In this document: piece after piece, positions 42,547-50,606 of the stretch
Position numbering within the stretch: the stretch's first letter is position 1
Layout: the number at the start of each line of letters is the position of its first letter
Source: ZC4RG20 sp963782445
GTDB taxonomy: Bacteria > Pseudomonadota > Gammaproteobacteria > Steroidobacterales > Rariloculaceae
NCBI GenBank assembly: GCA_963782445.1
Contig: CAWAJM010000001.1
Location: 186,001-250,000 of the forward strand
Reading direction: 5' to 3'
DNA length: 64,000 bases
Position numbers and translations under genes: made by a program
The notes under the pieces: model-generated
Database searches by the model: none
The model's input: the letters and a program-made list of their open reading frames with translations, nothing else
Told to the model about the DNA's origin: nothing

Positions 42547-43248
42547 ATGCTGAAAACAAGGAAAGAAGAGCAGTTCGATCCTCGAGAGGTCGCCGCCTAT
42601 ACGATTGCCGATGCCGCGCGGTACCTGCGGCTACCAGCAGCGACTCTTCGATCCTGGGTCGTCGGCCGCGAGTATCCAAAAGGAGAAGGACGTGCTCGCT
42701 TCGAGCCCTTGATCGAGCCGCCCTCGCTCGATCCGCCATTCCTATCGTTCTGGAATCTCGTCGAAGCGCATGTGCTGCGTTCGTTACGTACCGAGCACGG
42801 CGTTTCTTTGGGTGACCTGCGCGCCGCCCTGGCGTACGCCGAGCGCAATCTCAATATCAAGAGACTGCTGTTAAGCAAGGAGCTGCGGACCGACGCCGGC
42901 AAGCTGTTCCTGGAGCACTACGGGAAGCTCATCAATCTCTCCGCCTCCGGTCAAATAGCGATGCGTAGAATGTTCGAGGAGCACCTCAAACGGATCGAAT
43001 GGGGAGACCTGGAGCTCCCGACTCGCCTCTACCCGTTCATTTCGACCACCGCCGAGACGACTGAGCGGCCCATCGCAATCGACCCACAAATCGCCTTTGG
43101 GCGGCCCGTCGTAGCCAGCAGAGCGATCTCCACGCGAACGATAGCCGATCGCATCGACGCCGGCGAGAGCATCGCCGAGCTTGCCGAAGACTATGGGCTC
43201 GAGCCGCGCGAAGTCGAGGAGGCGATACTGTACGAGCGGGCGGCTTGA
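42547..43248 (+). CDS. DUF433 antitoxin-like protein with MerR-type N-terminal HTH
   Basis: 233 aa from ATG 42547. N-terminal MerR-like helix-turn-helix (YTIADAARYLRLPAATLRSWV), helical middle, and a C-terminal DUF433 segment (DPQIAFGRPVVASRAISTRTI, then IAELAEDYGLEPREVEEAI). DUF433 proteins act as antitoxins for small PIN-like (DUF5615-type) toxins, and such a gene follows with a TTGA overlap. Both members look intact. Confidence 0.82.
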   Translation: MLKTRKEEQFDPREVAAYTIADAARYLRLPAATLRSWVVGREYPKGEGRARFEPLIEPPSLDPPFLSFWNLVEAHVLRSLRTEHGVSLGDLRAALAYAERNLNIKRLLLSKELRTDAGKLFLEHYGKLINLSASGQIAMRRMFEEHLKRIEWGDLELPTRLYPFISTTAETTERPIAIDPQIAFGRPVVASRAISTRTIADRIDAGESIAELAEDYGLEPREVEEAILYERAA

Positions 43249-43670
43249 CCTTCGTCTTCTTTGCGGACCGCGATCTCGGTAGACAGTTTCCGTCTGTTCT
43301 TGCGGACGCTGGTATCGCGGTAGAACGGCACGACGACCTATTTTCTCCGACCGCTCCCGATGAACAGTGGCTGGAGTACGTTGGACGCAAGCGAAGGATC
43401 GCGATCACACACGATTCGCGCATCCGCTATGCTCCGAACGAGCTCAACGCGGTAATCAGGCATCGTGTCGCCCTTCTGATCGTGATAGGCAAGGCCCGGC
43501 ACTCACAGCTCGCGGCAAACTTCGTCAACACGATGCCGCGCATCCTCAAGTTCTTGAGCGAGCACGAACCCCCGTTCATCGCCAAGGTCTATCGTCCATC
43601 GCCTAGGGAATTGACGAAGGACGCTAGCGCCCCGGGCAAAGTTTCGCTTTGGTACCCTGCGGCTCGTTAA
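43245..43670 (+). CDS. DUF5615-like PIN-fold toxin
   Basis: 141 aa from TTG 43245, overlapping the DUF433 stop. FVFFADRDLG at the front and RIAITHDSRIRY in the middle supply the spaced aspartates of the PIN-like (DUF5615/Mut7-C) fold. ALLIVIGKARHSQLAANFV follows, as usual for this class. Expected to be a ribonuclease neutralised by the DUF433 partner. One of the few toxins in this stretch without a visible lesion. Confidence 0.75.
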   Translation: MTFVFFADRDLGRQFPSVLADAGIAVERHDDLFSPTAPDEQWLEYVGRKRRIAITHDSRIRYAPNELNAVIRHRVALLIVIGKARHSQLAANFVNTMPRILKFLSEHEPPFIAKVYRPSPRELTKDASAPGKVSLWYPAAR

Positions 43671-43794
43671 CCACGAGCCGAGCAACCGGGCTTGGGTTTC
43701 GCGCGGCTCACAGAAGTCCGTCGCCCAGTCCATCTCATCGCAGGCGCGACCGTGGCTCACCGGCGTCGTATAATGTTCTGGTGAGGAAGCTGCG

Positions 43795-44040
43795 ATGAAC
43801 GACACCACTGCCCGACGACCCTCAGCCGAAACGCTGGCAATACTTTCTCGAAGGCTTCGCACGGCGCTCGCGCTCTACGAAGGCGGCATCGCCATGAAAC
43901 GCGCGCAACTGCGTCGGCAGGATCGTTCCGCAAGCGAGGAGGAAATCGGGCGACGTCTGGCCACTTGGTTGCATACCCGGCCCGGTGCTCCCTTCGGTGA
44001 CGCCGAAGGCGTCGGCAGGGCTACTGCCAATTCCCTCTGA
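43795..44040 (+). CDS. Small partner protein of a nucleotidyltransferase module
   Basis: 81 aa with GAGGAAG before ATG 43795. Mostly helical, with RRLRTALALYEGGIAMKRAQL and RSASEEEIGRRLATWLHTRPG segments that recur in small proteins encoded just before AbiEii-like nucleotidyltransferases. Its stop (TGA 44038-44040) overlaps the ATG of the nucleotidyltransferase gene. Function unknown; intact. Confidence 0.65.
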   Translation: MNDTTARRPSAETLAILSRRLRTALALYEGGIAMKRAQLRRQDRSASEEEIGRRLATWLHTRPGAPFGDAEGVGRATANSL

Positions 44041-44634
44041 TGCAGCTTTTCGAAGCGCTCGAGCAGATTCTCTCGCATCTCGACGATCAACGTGCAAGAG
44101 CGGCAGTGCTCGGTGGCCTCGCCGTTTCCGTGTGGACCGAGCCCCGCTTTACTCGCGACGTTCGACCTCGCGGTCGCCATTCGCGCCGATGCCGATGCGG
44201 AGCGGCTGGTCCATCAGCTCACTCAGCGCGGCTATCGCCTTTTGGCGACCGTGGAACAGACCGCCCCCGGCCGGCTCGCTACCGCACGGCTACTGCCGCC
44301 CGGCGAGAGCGAGGAAGGTATGCTCGTCGACCTGCTGTTCGCCTCCTCCGGCATAGAGCCCGAGATCGTGGATGCGGCGGTGGAGGTCGATATCGGTGCC
44401 AGCACGCCTGTCCGTGTCGCGCGCGCAGGACACCTCGTGGCGCTCAAGCTGCTGTCGCAAGATCCCGCCGTAAGGCCGCAAGACACCCTCGATCTTCATG
44501 CTCTGCGATCGGTGCTCGACGCCGCTGAGACACAGCTAGCCAGCGAAGCCTGCGAGCTCATCATGCGGCGCGGCTTTCATCGGGGTCGGGACCTCGAAGA
44601 GCTTCTACGGGCTTTCCTCGCGTCGACGAGGTAG
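44040..44634 (+). pseudogene. AbiEii-like nucleotidyltransferase, frameshifted at its catalytic motif
   Basis: ATG 44040 gives LFEALEQILSHLDDQRARAA and VLGGLAVSVWTEPRFTRDV. At 44160-44163 one extra T (GACGTTCGACCTC in place of GACGTCGACCTC) shifts the frame exactly in the T-R-D-V-D-L catalytic motif. The rest (LAVAIRADADAERLVHQL, ARAGHLVALKLLSQ, LEELLRAFLASTR, stop 44634) is normal family sequence in the new frame. Members of this fold form toxin-antitoxin or abortive-infection pairs. Confidence 0.78.
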
Positions 44635-44638
44635 CCGG

Positions 44639-44733
44639 CTTCGGTCCGCCAGATCCGAGAGCAACGCCTCGACGCGGACTTCTCGTGCACGAGCACGCCT
44701 CTGCGTTCCATGGTGTCGGCGAGCTTGCGCCCG
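44639..44733 (-). pseudogene. Small JetD C-terminal remnant
   Basis: Reading the minus strand with one frame change gives RGVLVHE, EVRVEALLSDLAD, which parallels the last residues of the JetD fragment at 53368-53607 (RGVVVHEEAVVNALIADLAG), and the DNA is visibly similar. It suggests that a second Wadjet-type locus once existed here. The rest of the interval to 44949 holds nothing I recognise. Confidence 0.5.
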
Positions 44734-44949
44734 GGCGCTGAGTAAGCGTCAAGCGGCCGCGTACCTTTACCGCCGCCGCCCGATCCGCAGCGCCGGCGAA
44801 GTGGATCACTTCATCGCCTGCTCGCGCGGCGTTGATCCCTCTCAGTGCCGCACGCGCCTTGGCTATGGCGCAAGCCCGGGGGCGAAAACGCGGCATCCCA
44901 CTTGATTCGGACCGTTGACCTTCGGCCGCGTCGATCCTAATGTGTCGGC

Positions 44950-45180
44950 ATGAATCCCAAAGGCAACAGCATCGAAGAGCAAGCGGCCCGGTTGCCCCGC
45001 CGGGATCGGGCGCGGCTGGCGCTTAGGCTGCTCGAGAGCCTGGAACCAGGGCAGGACGAAGACGCCGACGAACTGTGGCTGCAAGAGGCCGAGCGCCGGC
45101 TCGAGCGGTATGACGCAGGAACGGCTGAAGCCCAGAACGCGGAGGAGGCAATCGCCGAGATCGAGCGCGATCTCAAATGA
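44950..45180 (+). CDS. Addiction-module antitoxin (TIGR02574-like)
   Basis: 76 aa. It is the short acidic helical antitoxin type (EEQAARLPRRDRARLALRLL, ESLEPGQ, DELWLQEAERRLERY) that accompanies RelE/ParE toxins. Intact. The toxin gene starts in its stop codon (ATGA) but is cut off after 18 codons. Confidence 0.8.
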   Translation: MNPKGNSIEEQAARLPRRDRARLALRLLESLEPGQDEDADELWLQEAERRLERYDAGTAEAQNAEEAIAEIERDLK

Positions 45181-45233
45181 CGTCCGTGCGCCTCCTCCCA
45201 GAGGCGCGCGACGAGCTACGAGCCGCGGCTGGG
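45177..45233 (+). pseudogene. RelE/ParE toxin, only the first codons remain
   Basis: ATG 45177 reads MTSVRLLPEARDELRAAA, a normal RelE/ParE beginning, then the homology stops and unrelated sequence with a stop follows. The remaining 75 or so residues, including the catalytic and RNA-binding parts, are deleted. A short direct repeat (GAGTTCGGCCC twice near 45248 and 45264) may mark the deletion junction. Confidence 0.75.
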
Positions 45234-45366
45234 CACGATCCGCAGCGAGTTCGGCCCCGCTGAGTTCGGCCCGTCCTTGACGAGCGGGCCTGGTAGTTGC
45301 CTAAAGGCCATTATTCACACAAGTCGTATAGTAACGGGAACGAAGCGCAAGACTGCCGGTGACCAC

Positions 45367-45558
45367 GTGAGCGCGTATCGATCCAGAATGAAGAACCGCG
45401 GTCTGCGCCAGGTGAGCCTCTGGCTTCCCGACACGCGATCACCCGAATTCAGGAAGGAATGCCGACGGCAATCGCGCTTGGTGGCCGCAGCCGAAAGTGC
45501 GCAGCCGATCGACGCGCTGCTGGAAGACGTAACGGGCGCCGTAGAAGGCTGGACGTGA
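45367..45558 (+). CDS. mazE: MazE-type antitoxin (DUF3018)
   Basis: 63 aa from GTG 45367: SAYRSRMKNRGLRQVSLWLP, DTRSPEFRKECRRQSRLVA, then an acidic C-terminus. This is the DUF3018 MazE-like antitoxin. Its TGA overlaps the GTG of the MazF-type gene, which here is a chimera. Confidence 0.82.
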   Translation: MSAYRSRMKNRGLRQVSLWLPDTRSPEFRKECRRQSRLVAAAESAQPIDALLEDVTGAVEGWT

Positions 45559-45911
45559 AGCGCGGCGACGTGGTCACTGCGACCGTGCAGGGTGACTACG
45601 GTAAGCCGCAGCCAGCCGTAGTAGTGCAGTCCGATCTCTTCAACGAAACGCACCCGAGTGTCACGGTGCCATTGACCAGCATGATTGTCGATGCGCCGCT
45701 GATTCGACCCCACGGTCGATCCTGGTGGATCGGTTGGGCCGAGGAGATCCCGGGAATCAATTGCCAGGGCGCATCGCGTGAGGAGCTGATGGAGAATCTG
45801 CGCTCCGCACTGCGGGAGATGTTGGCCATGAATCGGGATGTAGTGCGAAAGGCGGGGGGCGCCGGTTTCGAGGAAGTCCGGATCTCGGCGCTCTACTCGC
45901 GTTTCTCCTGA
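45555..45911 (+). CDS. MazF N-terminus fused in frame to a HicB-type antitoxin
   Basis: 118 aa. Residues 1-52 are the first half of a MazF/PemK toxin (KRGDVVTATVQGDYGKPQPA, VVVQSDLFNE, HPSVTVPLTSMIVDAPLIR). Residues about 55-113 are a HicB antitoxin lacking its first strand (WWIGWAEEIPGINCQGASRE, REMLAMN, FEEVRISA), about 85% identical in DNA to the HicB gene at 42129. The junction near 45713 is in frame. The MazF half lacks the C-terminal strands and also has Gln in place of the conserved catalytic Arg of KPRPA. It cannot be an active toxin; whether the fusion is folded, regulatory or junk is open. Confidence 0.75.
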   Translation: MKRGDVVTATVQGDYGKPQPAVVVQSDLFNETHPSVTVPLTSMIVDAPLIRPHGRSWWIGWAEEIPGINCQGASREELMENLRSALREMLAMNRDVVRKAGGAGFEEVRISALYSRFS

Positions 45912-46339
45912 AGGCACCGAATGGAAGCTCGAATCTCGCGTTGATGCTGCCGTCTGGCTCGGTAGTACGCCATCCCGCATTCGATTTGATGCGCGCGAGG
46001 GCGGTCGGCGGTGCCATAGACCAGCGCGCCGAATAGCCCGACCAACCCCGCCCGATCGGGATAATCGTGAAGCGCCTTCCGGTACGTCTCAATCCGTTCG
46101 TCGACTTCCCTCTCGACGTGTGCGCGCAACTCCTCGTCGGTCTTGTCGACAAGGTCGAGATTGGCGCCGCCGAGATGCCGAATCGTCTCCCAGATGTGGA
46201 TCGGGACGGGAAGCATTACGCGCCCGTAACCCGCTTCGAAGTTCGTCGTCTCCAGTTCCAGATACACGTGGTCCTCATCGAGCGCCTCGTGATAGAAGTG
46301 GAAACCGGGGCCGTGCGCGATCGTCGATTTCGTGGACAT
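45893..46339 (-). CDS. Hypothetical protein paired with an AAA ATPase
   Basis: 148 aa, no family recognised. Acidic and aromatic N-terminal half (HFYHEALDEDHVYLELETTN), a helical, charged second half (TDEELRAHVEREVDERIETY) and a basic tail. It begins nine bases after the AAA ATPase gene ends and its 3' end overlaps the convergent chimera gene by 19 bases. Likely works with the ATPase. Confidence 0.65.
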   Translation of the reverse strand: MSTKSTIAHGPGFHFYHEALDEDHVYLELETTNFEAGYGRVMLPVPIHIWETIRHLGGANLDLVDKTDEELRAHVEREVDERIETYRKALHDYPDRAGLVGLFGALVYGTADRPRAHQIECGMAYYRARRQHQREIRASIRCLQEKRE

Positions 46340-46348
46340 CGTCGTTCC

Positions 46349-47461
46349 TCAATCAGAGTGCTCGCCGATCGCCCGAAACACCTCCGCCAGCGTCGCCGCG
46401 CGTCCCTCGGCCGCTAGCGCTAAGTCGGCGAGCTTCTTCGCCCGATACTCATCGCCATCGCACAGTCTAAGGAGCAATCGGACGGTCTCGTCCCGCTCGA
46501 GCCCGCGGGTCCGCACGACCCCGAAGCAGCGCCCGGGCCGCACCAACGCCTCGTCGATGTCGCCGACGTTCGGCAGGTTCGTGGTAAAGACGATCTTCCT
46601 GCCGAGTGCACGCACGACGCCGTCGGCGACGGCGAGAAATCGATGCAGATCGACGTTGCCGTCGGTGCGGGCCGAGAGCACGTGATCGGCGTCCTCGATG
46701 ACGAAAACGTCGTGCGCGCCGGTGATGAACTCGACGAAGATCGCGTCGTTCTCGAGCGCCCGCCGATCCGCCGTGTATAGCACCTTCGCGCTCTCGCCTT
46801 TTCGGCGCGACAGCGCAGCGAGAATCGCCCGCACCAGGCGCGTCTTCCCCGTGCCCGGAGGGCCTTGCAGGACGAGCACGGTCTCGGCGCCGTTCAGGAA
46901 ACGATCGATGAAGGATGCGACCGGCACGCCCAGCGCCGGGTACGCTTCATCGAGAAGGTCAGGATCGGCCAGCTCGTCGAACTCGACGTTCTCGAGGCCC
47001 ATGTGCGGACTGTAGAAGTGCCAATCGACCGTGAAGATCTGCTCTCGAACTTGTTGCTCGTCGATGACATCGAGCAGCCGCGCTCGCACCTCGGCGAGAC
47101 GGTCGAAGCTTTCGGCCCAAATGTCGAACCTGCCGGAGCTGTAGCCAGGCTTACGCCGCCCTTCGGCGCTGACGAGAACGCCAGGGCCCTCGAGCAACAA
47201 CGAGGCGGTATCGAGCCGCTGTGCGATGAGCTGCGAGCAAAGCGCCAGATCGTCGAACAGCGACTCCAGCGGCCGGCGCACGGCGAAGCGAACGCGCCGG
47301 TGAATCGGGAAACGTGCCGCGCCGCAATCGAGCGCACGCAGCGCCCGAAGCTTCAAGACAGTATCGGGCAGGTCGCGAAGGTCGCCCTGCAGCGCGATGC
47401 GCAGCGGCAGAGCGAGATGCTCATCATCGGCGTCGGCAATGTCGAATTTCATGCGTTTCAT
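46349..47461 (-). CDS. AAA-family ATPase, BCS1/classic AAA type
   Basis: 370 aa. About 190 N-terminal residues without a known fold, then a classic AAA core: Walker A QGPPGTGKTRL, Walker B VFVIEDADHVL, sensor 1 IVFTTNLPNVGDID, and RPGRCFG with the arginine finger. Such ATPases remodel proteins as hexamers. Start is ATG 47461 (ATG 47452 is an equal alternative). It heads a two-gene unit with the hypothetical protein downstream; an intrinsic terminator just upstream isolates it from the preceding gene. Confidence 0.82.
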   Translation of the reverse strand: MKRMKFDIADADDEHLALPLRIALQGDLRDLPDTVLKLRALRALDCGAARFPIHRRVRFAVRRPLESLFDDLALCSQLIAQRLDTASLLLEGPGVLVSAEGRRKPGYSSGRFDIWAESFDRLAEVRARLLDVIDEQQVREQIFTVDWHFYSPHMGLENVEFDELADPDLLDEAYPALGVPVASFIDRFLNGAETVLVLQGPPGTGKTRLVRAILAALSRRKGESAKVLYTADRRALENDAIFVEFITGAHDVFVIEDADHVLSARTDGNVDLHRFLAVADGVVRALGRKIVFTTNLPNVGDIDEALVRPGRCFGVVRTRGLERDETVRLLLRLCDGDEYRAKKLADLALAAEGRAATLAEVFRAIGEHSD

Positions 47462-47483
47462 CGGCGCAGCGTGTCAAGACACG

Positions 47484-47513
47484 AAAAAGCCTCCGGGATC
47501 GCTCGCCGGAGGC
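47484..47513 (-). terminator. Intrinsic terminator
   Basis: On the minus strand GCCTCCGG, a 9-nt loop, CCGGAGGC and then TTTTT: an 8-bp stem with a U-tract. It ends minus-strand transcription from the gene at 47953 and lies just upstream of the AAA ATPase start. Confidence 0.85.
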
Positions 47514-47952
47514 TTCGCGTCATCCGCCACGCCCGCCGGCCCAAAGCTTTTCGCTTCGAGCCGGAAGCCCGAAGCGCGCTAGGTTATTTCATCTATGCTT
47601 GCTGAAGATCGGACAAAAGCACCGAACATGGGAAGGCCTCGAAAACGAAGCAGGCCAGGATACGTTTCGGCGGGAAGATGTCAAGTGCAGATCCTAACTC
47701 GTCCGCGGTCCGCGGAGCGGCCTCGCTTCTTCGTCATGGCAGCTGTTAACCAATACGACGACGGCATCCAAGGCCACCGCGACGGACTGAAATTCAAATT
47801 TCGCGTAGAAGTCTTAATATACGCCGGCGCTATTAAGACTTCGTCCACAGCTCAACTATGAAACGCGGCGCGACCGGCAGGCACGAGACGACCGGTTCGC
47901 GGCGACGCGAAGGCCGTAGTCGCGGACCAAGGGCTCTGAAATCCCTGCAGTC
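47514..47952. other. Intergenic region, partly AT-rich
   Basis: About 440 bases. The middle (47740-47860) is AT-richer than anything nearby, with CAAATTTCGC-like runs and CTTAATATACGC, but I see no gene, remnant or clear promoter. Confidence 0.35.
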
Positions 47953-49170
47953 TCAATCGAGCCCGCCGGCGAGCCAGCGCGTCACGAACTCCGCCGCCGC
48001 GCCCCCGCCTATGACCTCCCGGATTCGCCTGCGCGTCTCATCGACGCGCCCGGCGTTCTCGGCAGCCGTCATTGCATGCGCATATGCTGCTCGCACGTCC
48101 ATGCTCGTCACCTCGTATCCGTAGCCCAGAGCAAGCCAGTGCAGTGCGGCGATGCCGGCCTCGATCGCGAAGTCCGGGCGCTTCGCGGCGAAGTCGCGGG
48201 CGGCGCGCGTCAGCGTTTGCGGCGAGCACGGCGACCGGAACGCGAGCGCGATGGCTTCGTCGTAGAGCTTCGCGCTCTTGGCGGCCGCAAACCATTTGCC
48301 TTCGTCGCCGGGCGTGTACGCCACGAGATCCTCGAGAATGTCGGCCGGAGCCTTGTGCGGATACCTTTTAGCGACGGCACGGAACCAGGCCAGATGGGTT
48401 TGGGCCCGGTTCGCCGCGAGGCCGTAACGCGCGTAGGCCTCGTCGGCAAGATCCGAGTCGAGCAGGATCTGCTCGCAGGCGCGCGCGATTGCAGTGGGGC
48501 TCTCGTTGAGCCCGCGGGTTGCTTCGGCGTAGCGGATCGCCTCGACCGCGCGCCCCGAGGCCGCGAGTGCCCGCACGCCGAACTTGCGGTAGTGCCACAT
48601 CCGATGGGGCGCGAGCTCGAGCAGCTCGAGCAGCTCGTCGTAGCGCTCGGCCGCGAGCAGTGCGCTCAAGCAGCACGTCGTGCCCTTGAAGAAGCCGCCC
48701 GGCGGGCCGCGCCATACGTGCCGGGTCAAGTCGATCAGCTCGTCGGCCCAGCGTCCGGCGAGCGCCTTCGAGCGGCAGAGCTCGCCCCAGTAGTCGCCGA
48801 GCTCCTCGATGTAGGGAATGCCGTCGTTCTGGTACGCGTCGAACAGCCGTTCGAGCCAGGCCTCGCGCCGTGCCTCGTCAACGGGAGCCGCGACGATGAT
48901 CGGGACCAGCGCGTCGATCGCGTTGTTGACCGCCGTGCCGATGGCGCCCGAGGAGCTGTCCACGTGCTCGAGCGCCGGCGAGACGCGCTCGAGAAACGCG
49001 ATCGCCCCCTCGGCTGCGAGCACGGCGTCGCTGCGGGCAACGCTCCGTATCTCCGTGACGGCTTCTTTGACGCGCTGAACGGCGGTTCGCGATCCCCGCC
49101 ACCCGAAGGCGTGGCTGCGAAAACGCGATTTGAACTGCCATTTGTGCGTAGGGGGCGCAGTGCGTTTCAT
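47953..49170 (-). CDS. Helical-repeat hypothetical protein
   Basis: 405 aa from ATG 49170 (an upstream in-frame start at 49191 adds seven residues). Begins with a basic segment (KWQFKSRFRSHAFGW) and continues as regular amphipathic helices of TPR/HEAT character (ELIDLTRHVW, AIRYAEATRGL, YDEAIALAFRS). Small gaps of Gly/Pro separate them. No catalytic motif. Family not named with confidence. Transcription ends at the terminator near 47500. Confidence 0.7.
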   Translation of the reverse strand: MKRTAPPTHKWQFKSRFRSHAFGWRGSRTAVQRVKEAVTEIRSVARSDAVLAAEGAIAFLERVSPALEHVDSSSGAIGTAVNNAIDALVPIIVAAPVDEARREAWLERLFDAYQNDGIPYIEELGDYWGELCRSKALAGRWADELIDLTRHVWRGPPGGFFKGTTCCLSALLAAERYDELLELLELAPHRMWHYRKFGVRALAASGRAVEAIRYAEATRGLNESPTAIARACEQILLDSDLADEAYARYGLAANRAQTHLAWFRAVAKRYPHKAPADILEDLVAYTPGDEGKWFAAAKSAKLYDEAIALAFRSPCSPQTLTRAARDFAAKRPDFAIEAGIAALHWLALGYGYEVTSMDVRAAYAHAMTAAENAGRVDETRRRIREVIGGGAAAEFVTRWLAGGLD

Positions 49171-49320
49171 CACAACCGGCTGCTGAATCACTCGACGTCG
49201 CGGCGCGCGATCGGCCGATTATCGCGCAAACAACGTCCGCTCGGGGACGGCGCCGTCGCGCGGGAGGCCATATGCCGGTGCCGGCGCCCCGAACATTGAG
49301 AAGCGTATGTCGAGCTGGCA

Positions 49321-49348
49321 TACTGTACGCAATACGTACTGTCATACG
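49321..49348 (+). promoter_or_regulatory. Operator-like repeats before the RHH-MazF module
   Basis: TACTGT occurs at 49321-49326 and 49337-49342, and GTACG-CAATA-CGTAC (49325-49339) is a perfect inverted repeat with a 5-nt centre. Position, 8-30 bases upstream of the antitoxin ATG, fits autoregulation by the ribbon-helix-helix antitoxin. Confidence 0.5.
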
Positions 49349-49355
49349 AAACGCA

Positions 49356-49667
49356 ATGCCACTCGTAAGCATCAGGCTTTCTGAAGAGGTCGAGCTGCAG
49401 CTCGCGCGCGAAGCCGAGCGCGCTGGACGGCCGAAGTCCGAGGTCGCCCGGGAGGCGATCGTCGATTACTTGCGACGCCTCGAGCGTGAGCGTTTTCTAG
49501 CGGAAATCGCGAGAGCCGCGCGAGACGGCGGCGACGCGGAAGCGCTTGCGAGCGCGGAAGAGTCGCTGCCGCTCGACAACGAGTCGCTGACTTTGCGCGA
49601 GGGCAGCGCCGTTCATGAGACTCGAGCCCGCTATCGCGGCAAGAAGAAGCCGAAAAAGCGCCGATGA
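49356..49667 (+). CDS. Ribbon-helix-helix antitoxin
   Basis: 103 aa from ATG 49356. N-terminal RHH/CopG domain (VSIRLSEEVELQLAREAERA, GRPKSEVAREAIVDYL) and a charged, Lys/Arg-rich C-terminus. Overlaps the MazF-type toxin gene by ATGA. Both genes are intact. Confidence 0.85.
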   Translation: MPLVSIRLSEEVELQLAREAERAGRPKSEVAREAIVDYLRRLERERFLAEIARAARDGGDAEALASAEESLPLDNESLTLREGSAVHETRARYRGKKKPKKRR

Positions 49668-50008
49668 GGCGGGGCGAAATCTGGCTGGGGAACCTCAACC
49701 CGAACCGCGGCTCGGAGGTGGGCAAGGTTCGGCCTGTCCTGATCATGCAGGCTGATTTCCTCATCGCGCAAGGCGACCCGACGATCATCGTCTTGCCGCT
49801 GACCACCCAGGTTCGCGCTTCGAAGGAGCCTCTCCACGTGACTGTCACGGCGCGCGATCGGCTGCCGGATGACTGCCAGGTCATGCCGGAACAACCGCGC
49901 ACTCTGGATCGGCGTCGACTGATAGACGGCCCGCTCACTCGCCTGACAGAGGAGGAGCTCGCGCGCGTCGAGCGCAGCCTGAAGGCAGTGCTGGGCCTGT
50001 ACCAGTGA
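49664..50008 (+). CDS. mazF: MazF/PemK-type mRNA interferase
   Basis: 114 aa with the complete MazF pattern: RRGEIWLGNLNPNRGSEVGK, VRPVLIMQADF (catalytic Arg kept), TIIVLPLTTQVR and the C-terminal helix RVERSLKAVLGLY. It cleaves RNA at short sequences when free of antitoxin. Unlike the MazF half at 45555, nothing is missing, so this module should be functional. Confidence 0.88.
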   Translation: MRRGEIWLGNLNPNRGSEVGKVRPVLIMQADFLIAQGDPTIIVLPLTTQVRASKEPLHVTVTARDRLPDDCQVMPEQPRTLDRRRLIDGPLTRLTEEELARVERSLKAVLGLYQ

Positions 50009-50046
50009 GTCTCGGGGCTGCTCGTGACTCTCGGGGCGGCTCGGAC

Positions 50047-50250
50047 CTAGCCGGACGGTGAGCGTCCTCCGAGCCTGCCCTGTTGGGCGAGCTCGATCAT
50101 GGTCTCGATACGCACGAGGCGGCGCTCGTGGTCGATCACCCGTGCTTCGATCTTCTCGACACCTGCGATGACGCGCTCCATGCGCTCCTGCATGAGAATG
50201 GCGCGCCTGATGCCTTCCCGCAAATCGTTCCAGGCAGTCACGATGAGCAC
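50047..50250 (-). CDS. Small coiled-coil protein
   Basis: 67 aa, one long amphipathic helix (GIRRAILMQERMERVIAGVE, IDHERRLVRIETMIELA). Overlaps the end of the RHH-like gene upstream by 13 bases, so probably the second gene of a small unit. Function unknown. Confidence 0.55.
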   Translation of the reverse strand: MLIVTAWNDLREGIRRAILMQERMERVIAGVEKIEARVIDHERRLVRIETMIELAQQGRLGGRSPSG

Positions 50251-50573
50251 CCACCCATGGGAAACGCCGGAAACGGCCAGCGCTCCGCCGACTCGCGAAC
50301 CTCGTCGCGAACCTCGTTGCCGTTGCGGTCGAGATTGTCCTCGAGGCTTTCCAGCCGACGGACGGCGGCATCGAGCGCCTGTTCGGTCCGCGCCACGGTC
50401 TCCAGAAGCTCGCCGGCGAGGGCCTGCAACTCGGCATCGTCGGCGGCAGGCTCATAGCTGGCCACGGCGCGCCGAATCAGCTCGCTTGTCGATAGATTGA
50501 GCGCCGCGGCACGGGCCACGATCTCCGCTTTGGCCTGCGGGGAAATCAGTAGATTGAGCCGCTCGGTCTTCAT
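50238..50573 (-). CDS. RHH-like DNA-binding protein
   Basis: 111 aa. The N-terminus (KTERLNLLISPQAKAEIVAR, LNLSTSELIRRAV) is a ribbon-helix-helix-type DNA-binding motif. The rest is a coiled coil (ETVARTEQALDAAVRRLESL). Possibly an antitoxin or plasmid-type regulator; no partner toxin is obvious apart from the small downstream coiled-coil protein. Confidence 0.6.
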   Translation of the reverse strand: MKTERLNLLISPQAKAEIVARAAALNLSTSELIRRAVASYEPAADDAELQALAGELLETVARTEQALDAAVRRLESLEDNLDRNGNEVRDEVRESAERWPFPAFPMGGCSS

Positions 50574-50606
50574 TCGCGGAACAATATATGTATACGCATG
50601 CGTAGA

